DNA of 64,000 nucleotides from Henriciella sp. (lineage in GTDB: Bacteria; Pseudomonadota; Alphaproteobacteria; Caulobacterales; Hyphomonadaceae). Positions within the stretch are counted from its first letter, which is position 1. Every line of letters starts with the position of its first letter. Positions 58,801 to 64,000 of the stretch are shown here, one piece after another. Location: NCBI GenBank assembly GCA_013213785.1, contig JABSPZ010000010.1:1-64000 (forward strand), read 5' to 3'. Both the position numbers and the translations under genes were made by a program. The notes under the pieces were generated by a model, which saw only the letters and a program-made list of their open reading frames with translations, had not been told where the DNA came from and searched no databases.

Positions 58801-59883
58801 ATGAGTTCGCCTGACTCCTCTTTAGGGCCCTCAATTTGGGCCGTGAGCGACGGCCGCGCTGGCAATGCTGCACAAGTCCGCGCGATCATCTCGGCGCTCG
58901 CTGAGACACAGCGCTGGCTTCAGATTGGCCATATCTATGGATTGGGGCATCGTTCTGACCCGGTGATGCTGTCCCCGCGCGCGCCGTGGACATGGCTTCC
59001 AGGCGCCAATTGGCCAGCGCCGCGCCTCGCTCTACCGAAAGCGCAACGCAATCAGCTGAAGGCGCCATGGCCGTCTCTCTGGCTCGCAGCCGGGCGAAGA
59101 AGCGCGCCCTACACGGCGAGCGTTCGCGGCTGGAGCGGTGGCCAGACCTTTACGGTTCAAATTCTTGATCCAAAATCCGACCCTGAGCAGTTCGATTTGG
59201 TCGTCGTTCCCGAGCATGACTCGCTGGAAGGACCGAACGTGATCCGAACCACCGGATCTCCCACACACTTCTCCGAAGAAGCCATCGAAGAAGCGGGACA
59301 GGCTTTCGCCGACCTCGCCGACGAAAATGGGAAATCCGCAATTGTGGTTTTGGGTGGAAACTCGAAGGCCCACACCTTCACACGCGCCCGAGCGGATGAG
59401 CTGATGAATGAGTTGGAGACGCTCGCCCGCAAAGGATGGCGCCTGCGGATCACCTGCTCTCGCCGCACGCCAGTCAGTATCGTGACACAAATGCGTGGTT
59501 TCGCCGATCGTATCGGCGCTCGGTTCTGGGCCAATGAGCAAGACGGACCAAACCCCTATTTGGCCTGGTTGATTTACTCCGACGCCGCCATCGTGACCGA
59601 AGATAGCGCAAACATGCTCTCAGACGCGGCCTGGCATAGATTGCCCGTCCATATTGCCAAACTCAAAGGCAATGCGCCGAAATTTGATCGATTGCATGCC
59701 AGCTTGATCGAGCGTGGCTGCGCCCGTTGGTTCGAAGGCTCGATTGAGCTTTGGGACTATGAACCACTCCGCGAAGCCGCACGCGTGGCCGATCAAATCA
59801 TTGAAAAGCTGCTAGAACGGCATCCACAACCAGAGCTTCGCCAAGCCGACGTTACCAAAACAGCGGCGCCAGACTGGTTTTAG
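58801..59883 (+). CDS. ELM1/GtrOC1 family putative nucleoside-diphosphate-sugar epimerase/glycosyltransferase-like protein
   Basis: IWAVSDGRAGNAAQVRAI, DLVVVPEHDSLEGPNVIRTTGSPTHFS, RITCSRRTPVSIVTQM, DAAIVTEDSANMLSDAA. Confidence 0.85.
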   Translation: MSSPDSSLGPSIWAVSDGRAGNAAQVRAIISALAETQRWLQIGHIYGLGHRSDPVMLSPRAPWTWLPGANWPAPRLALPKAQRNQLKAPWPSLWLAAGRRSAPYTASVRGWSGGQTFTVQILDPKSDPEQFDLVVVPEHDSLEGPNVIRTTGSPTHFSEEAIEEAGQAFADLADENGKSAIVVLGGNSKAHTFTRARADELMNELETLARKGWRLRITCSRRTPVSIVTQMRGFADRIGARFWANEQDGPNPYLAWLIYSDAAIVTEDSANMLSDAAWHRLPVHIAKLKGNAPKFDRLHASLIERGCARWFEGSIELWDYEPLREAARVADQIIEKLLERHPQPELRQADVTKTAAPDWF

Positions 59884-60893
59884 GCGGTTAAGCTTTCGCG
59901 TGCGGAAATGCTTTCGAGCTCTTCTGCATCGGTTTCCAAGCACCACGTTTCGGGCTGCTCGAGAAGCGCACGAACGAGCTTATTGTTCATCGCATGTCCG
60001 GGCTGCCGAGCTTCATAGAGACCAGCGATAGACGCACCTGCCAGCATAAGATCACCAACCGCGTCAAGCAGTTTGTGACGGATAAACTCATCGTCACTGC
60101 GCAGGCCTTCTGGATTGACGATCTCATCGCCATCAATCACCACGGCATTGTCCAGCGAGCCACCGCGCGCGAGGCCCATAGCTTTCAGGGTCTCAACGTC
60201 TCTCGCAAATCCAAAGGTTCGAGCAAAGGCGATATCGCGCGCAAACAGGCCGGGCACCAGACGCATCGCCATTTGCTGCGTGCCGATCGCTTTGGTCTCA
60301 AACTCAATTTTCGCTTTCAGGGTTAGGACCTTGTCCTTAGACGGGCTGAGTCGTGCCCATTTCACGCCGTCACGAACTTCGACCGTATCAAGAATGCGGA
60401 TCCGGCGGCGCAAAGTGGTTTGTTGTTTGAGGCCGGCATCATGGAACAGCTCACAAAACACGGCTGAAGAGCCATCCATGATCGGGACTTCTGGTCCATC
60501 GATCTCAACCAAAAGATTGTCCAGGCCCATGCCAGCGCAAGCCGCTAGGAAATGTTCTACGGTCGCAACGCTCTCACCATCTTCATTGGTCAAGGTCGTG
60601 CCAAGCTGAACTTCGGTGACGTGATCACCGCGTGCCAGAATATCGGTTTGGGCGTCGAGGTCCGTGCGCCGGAAGCGAATACCTGTGTTCGCCTCAGCCG
60701 GTTTGATCACCATGCGCGCACGTGCACCAGAGTGTACGCCAATTCCCGCGCAAATGACTGGGGTGTTCAGTGTGGTTTGATACTCTACTCGGCCCAAGTC
60801 TACTCTCCCTGTAGCGCGAGCATAAACACCCGTGATCGCGGCAATCTCAACACAAGCATTATTGCGTTTTGTTGCAGTCTTCCGGAAAAGCAA
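59880..60893 (-). CDS. lpxC: UDP-3-O-acyl-N-acetylglucosamine deacetylase
   Basis: VEYQTTLNTPVICAGIGVHSGARARMVIKPA, TVEHFLAACAGMGLDNLLVEIDGPEVPIMDGSSAVF, FIRHKLLDAVGDLMLAG. Start uncertain; a TTG near 60797 gives a more typical length. Confidence 0.95.
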   Translation of the reverse strand: MLFRKTATKRNNACVEIAAITGVYARATGRVDLGRVEYQTTLNTPVICAGIGVHSGARARMVIKPAEANTGIRFRRTDLDAQTDILARGDHVTEVQLGTTLTNEDGESVATVEHFLAACAGMGLDNLLVEIDGPEVPIMDGSSAVFCELFHDAGLKQQTTLRRRIRILDTVEVRDGVKWARLSPSKDKVLTLKAKIEFETKAIGTQQMAMRLVPGLFARDIAFARTFGFARDVETLKAMGLARGGSLDNAVVIDGDEIVNPEGLRSDDEFIRHKLLDAVGDLMLAGASIAGLYEARQPGHAMNNKLVRALLEQPETWCLETDAEELESISARESLTA

Positions 60894-60914
60894 AGCCGCC
60901 CGGAGTCGGGCGGC
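60887..60914 (-). terminator. Rho-independent terminator between ftsZ and lpxC
   Basis: Minus strand GCCGCCCG-actc-CGGGCGGC-TTTGCTTTT. Confidence 0.8.
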
Positions 60915-60937
60915 TCAACGTGACAGAGATTTAAGGT

Positions 60938-62299
60938 TTAAGTGTTCGCTGAGCGGCGCAAAAACGCTGGAATTTCTAGGTCTTCATCATCAAACGGAGT
61001 CGCTTTTGGATGATCCTCTGGACTCGAAACGATCTTTGGCTGGTCCTCGCCAGTATCATTGTCGCCGACCGTGTCTTCGCGGCGCCATCCGAAGAGGTTT
61101 GAGAAGCCAGCCGGGCTATCAGAAACAGGCTTCGTAAAGGCTGCATCCGCACTCACAGTGTCTGTGCCCTGCTTGCCTTCAACATGGGCCGCGGGCAACG
61201 CGCGACCGCTAAAGTCTGGGCGTTGGTCTAGCTCTCGCTCCGCCGAAGCAACTGGCGGCTGGCTGACGACAACTGGTGCTTCTGTAGGAGCTTCTACGGT
61301 AGGCGCCGAGGCCGGAGCCGGTGCGGCTACGGCAGGTGGAACAGCAACAGCTCCCGCCTCGGCAGAGATGCCCGCCGCAACGACCGACACGCGAATGCGC
61401 CCTTCAAGCTCTGGATCGAACGTCGACCCAAGAATGATGTTCGCATCTTCATCAACTTCGCGGCGAATTTCGTTCGCAGCCTCGTCCAGCTCGAACAAAG
61501 TCATGTCATAGCCGCCAGTGATGTTGATCAGTACGCCACGTGCGCCGCGCATCGAAACATCATCGAGCAGCGGATTATCAATGGCTGAGCGCGCAGCTTC
61601 AAGCGCCCGGCCTTCGCCCTCGCCTTCGCCCATGCCCATCATCGCCGTGCCCATACCCTTCATGATCGTGCGCACATCGGCAAAATCCAAGTTGATAAGG
61701 CCAGGCATAATCATCAAGTCGGTAATCCCGCGAACGCCAGAATAAAGCACATCGTCCGCCATCCGGAAGGCTTCGGCAAACGTGGTGCGCTCATTCGCAA
61801 TGCGGAAAAGGTTCTGGTTCGGAACAACAATCAGCGTATCGACAGTTTCCTGCATCTTCGTCAGGCCGCCTTCGGCGGTTGTCATACGGTGCGTACCCTC
61901 AAACCCGAATGGTTTGGTGACGACACCGATTGTCAGAATCCCTTTGTCGTGGGCCGCTTTGGCAATTACCGGCGCCGCACCGGTTCCAGTACCGCCGCCC
62001 ATGCCGGCCGCGACGAACACCATGTGAGCATCTTCGAGCGCTTCCAGAATTTCTGGCATAGATTCTTCGGCTGATGCCTCACCAACCTCTGGCCGAGCGC
62101 CTGCTCCAAGGCCTGATGTTGTCTCTAGGCCGAGCTGAATTCGGTTTTCTGTCTTGGATCGACGCATCGCTTGAGCGTCTGTATTGGCGACATAAAACTC
62201 TACACCTTGCAGATTTGCTTCGATCATATTGTCGACAGCGTTTCCGCCAGCACCACCAACGCCAATAACGACAATTCGTGGTTTGAGTTCCTTAGTCAT
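60938..62299 (-). CDS. ftsZ: Cell division protein FtsZ
   Basis: [54 protein letters not shown]-terminal tail [15 protein letters not shown]. Confidence 0.99.
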   Translation of the reverse strand: MTKELKPRIVVIGVGGAGGNAVDNMIEANLQGVEFYVANTDAQAMRRSKTENRIQLGLETTSGLGAGARPEVGEASAEESMPEILEALEDAHMVFVAAGMGGGTGTGAAPVIAKAAHDKGILTIGVVTKPFGFEGTHRMTTAEGGLTKMQETVDTLIVVPNQNLFRIANERTTFAEAFRMADDVLYSGVRGITDLMIMPGLINLDFADVRTIMKGMGTAMMGMGEGEGEGRALEAARSAIDNPLLDDVSMRGARGVLINITGGYDMTLFELDEAANEIRREVDEDANIILGSTFDPELEGRIRVSVVAAGISAEAGAVAVPPAVAAPAPASAPTVEAPTEAPVVVSQPPVASAERELDQRPDFSGRALPAAHVEGKQGTDTVSADAAFTKPVSDSPAGFSNLFGWRREDTVGDNDTGEDQPKIVSSPEDHPKATPFDDEDLEIPAFLRRSANT

Positions 62300-62397
62300 G
62301 CCCTGTTCCCGTCCATTTTTAATCTACGCGCCAAAAGATGTCTGGGGGTAGAATGAACGGCTTGGCCTAAAAGACTCTTAAATGACTGTCATCTCGC

Positions 62398-63693
62398 TCA
62401 AAAATTTTCGCGGATCCAGATTAAGACCTTGGCAAACACTCCACGCCCGGATTCTCCTCCGGCTAGCGCCGCCGCATGCCCAGCCCGTGATGCGTCGGCA
62501 AATCCCTTGAGTTCATAGCTTATCAGACCTGCAGCTGTGGAAAAGGCAGGATTCCCATAATTCTCGCCGAGAATGTCAGCATCAATCGGCCGTCCCATCC
62601 TAACAGGTTGTTTTAGAACGGTAGTCGCGAGCTCGCGCACACCTGCTAATTGACTGGATCCGCCTGTGAGAACGGTTCGTCTCGGCAAAATTGGGCGCAA
62701 AGGGCTCGCCGTGAGGTGAGCTTGCACCATTTCGAACAGCTCTTCGATTCGCGGCGCAATGATTGAGGCCAGCTGGCCGCGCGTCATTCGCCCCGCTTTT
62801 AGCCGCCCATCATCCCCCAGCCGCGGGGCTTCAATTCGTTCTGCCATGCCAGGACCGGCTGTATCAGCTGTCCCATGCAGTGTTTTCAGGCGCTCAGCCG
62901 CTGCAAAAGTGGTACCGATCCCTTGCGCGATATCGCCAGTCACGCGGGAGCCGCCGACTTTTACCAGGTCCAGCCAAGCAGGCGCGCCATTCATAAAGAC
63001 GGAGACGGAGGTCACACCGCCGCCAAAATCAATACAGATCGCACCATTGTCGATTTCGTCTTCGATCAGCGTTCCAGAGCCACTTGCCAGAGCCGATGGA
63101 ACGATCCGTTCAACGCCAAGATGAGCACGCTGCACACATTCTTTCAGATTATTGACGAGCGACTTCGGCGCCGTGACAACATTCAGCAGGACGCGCAACC
63201 GCTCGCCGATCATGCCAACCGCGTCGCGAATATCATCCTGATCGTCGACGCCGTACATAACGGGATAGGCACCCAACAGTTCGCGATCTTTCGGAACCGT
63301 TTGCCCAAGCGCTTTTGCCCAGACCTTTTGGACGTCTTTGCCGCTAATTTCGCGCTGTCCAAGCTCAATTTCTGCTTCAGCGAGCTGGCTATCGACTTTC
63401 GGGCCTGTGATCCCAAGGATAACGCGGTCAATTCGTTCGCCTGCTTCGCGTTCGGCATCTTCAACGGCGAGCCTGATAGAGCGTTCGAGCGCTTCAATGT
63501 CAGAGATAGAACCGCCATTGAAACCGCGGCTTTGTTGGCGTCCACCGCCCATAAAGGCAAACCCGGCTCGGCTACCAGGATCCACACGGCCAATCAAACA
63601 AGCAATTTTTGAACAGCCGATATCTAGAGCCGCAACAACGGTGCCCGCTTTGCCAACTTGTCTCGGTTTCAGTCTTTGCTCATTCGTTGCCAT
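62398..63693 (-). CDS. ftsA: Cell division protein FtsA
   Basis: VVAALDIGCSKIACLIGRVD, RVILGITGPKVDS, ICIDFGGGVTSVSVF, RTVLTGGSSQLAGVRELA, C-terminal amphipathic VLIWIRENF. Confidence 0.97.
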   Translation of the reverse strand: MATNEQRLKPRQVGKAGTVVAALDIGCSKIACLIGRVDPGSRAGFAFMGGGRQQSRGFNGGSISDIEALERSIRLAVEDAEREAGERIDRVILGITGPKVDSQLAEAEIELGQREISGKDVQKVWAKALGQTVPKDRELLGAYPVMYGVDDQDDIRDAVGMIGERLRVLLNVVTAPKSLVNNLKECVQRAHLGVERIVPSALASGSGTLIEDEIDNGAICIDFGGGVTSVSVFMNGAPAWLDLVKVGGSRVTGDIAQGIGTTFAAAERLKTLHGTADTAGPGMAERIEAPRLGDDGRLKAGRMTRGQLASIIAPRIEELFEMVQAHLTASPLRPILPRRTVLTGGSSQLAGVRELATTVLKQPVRMGRPIDADILGENYGNPAFSTAAGLISYELKGFADASRAGHAAALAGGESGRGVFAKVLIWIRENF

Positions 63694-64000
63694 TAAGCAG
63701 CGCCTCCTGACGGTTGCCTGGCAGGGGTCAGATAAACATGCCCTGCAATTCTAAGATCGATCACGCTCAAAGGCCGCGCGGCCAGCTCTGATTTTGCATG
63801 CGTCGCTGCAAAACTTGTTAGACTGGGCACCAAACTCTCATCGGTCGGTAGTTTTACGATCGCGCCTGATTTCAATACGAGGTCCCAGCGCCGACCGGCA
63901 ACGCGGCGCGCATGATCGGTATGCGCGCGAAGGTTGGGTGCGAGCAGAAACGCTTTTTCCAGCGCAGGGACTGCTTCAGGTCCGCCAACGCCCACGGCTT
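63693..64000 (-). CDS. ftsQ: Cell division protein FtsQ, C-terminal part (truncated by window)
   Basis: GRRWDLVLKSGAIVKLPTDE..., RPLSVIDLRIAGHVYLTP; immediately upstream of and overlapping ftsA. Confidence 0.85.
   Translation of the reverse strand, partial: AVGVGGPEAVPALEKAFLLAPNLRAHTDHARRVAGRRWDLVLKSGAIVKLPTDESLVPSLTSFAATHAKSELAARPLSVIDLRIAGHVYLTPARQPSGGAA

Overview
The window is a gene-dense alphaproteobacterial chromosome segment. Gene content and order (rpmH-rnpA-yidC-engB; ftsQ-ftsA-ftsZ-lpxC; ubiE-ubiB; carB-greA; two TonB-dependent receptors) suggest a Hyphomonadaceae/Caulobacterales-like marine bacterium; this placement is inference. It is mostly housekeeping sequence. I see no prophage, transposase, integrase, CRISPR array, rRNA or tRNA. 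Main landmarks: a truncated PhoD-like lipoprotein at the left edge; a carotenoid-oxygenase/DUF2141/DUF2306 operon divergent from a membrane LytTR regulator; a DUF2330/RnfD-like pair; a DUF547-TVP38-flavoprotein disulfide reductase-histidine kinase operon; an argB/DUF1036/pyrimidine nucleotidase/dapD run; a two-gene membrane plus vWA-like module (32967-34960); a complete phage-shock (psp) locus with a recognisable sigma-54 promoter and clustered half-sites; a LuxR-HTH/alpha-beta hydrolase fusion; and the dcw tail. The best candidates for something undescribed are: (1) a strongly structured, possibly pseudoknotted intergenic RNA (about 42466-42623, + strand) ending in a T-tract at the 3' end of the psp operon; (2) the regulator/hydrolase fusion at 48807-50432 with a degenerate nucleophile elbow; (3) the uncharacterised translationally coupled module 32967-34960; (4) several well-formed operators: a direct repeat at the LytTR gene, a T-N11-A dyad at the LysR gene, an orphan 18-bp TetR-type palindrome and an SD-sequestering hairpin; and (5) five tail-to-tail gene pairs that overlap by exactly 4 nt. 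All assignments come from reading the sequence; no database search was run.
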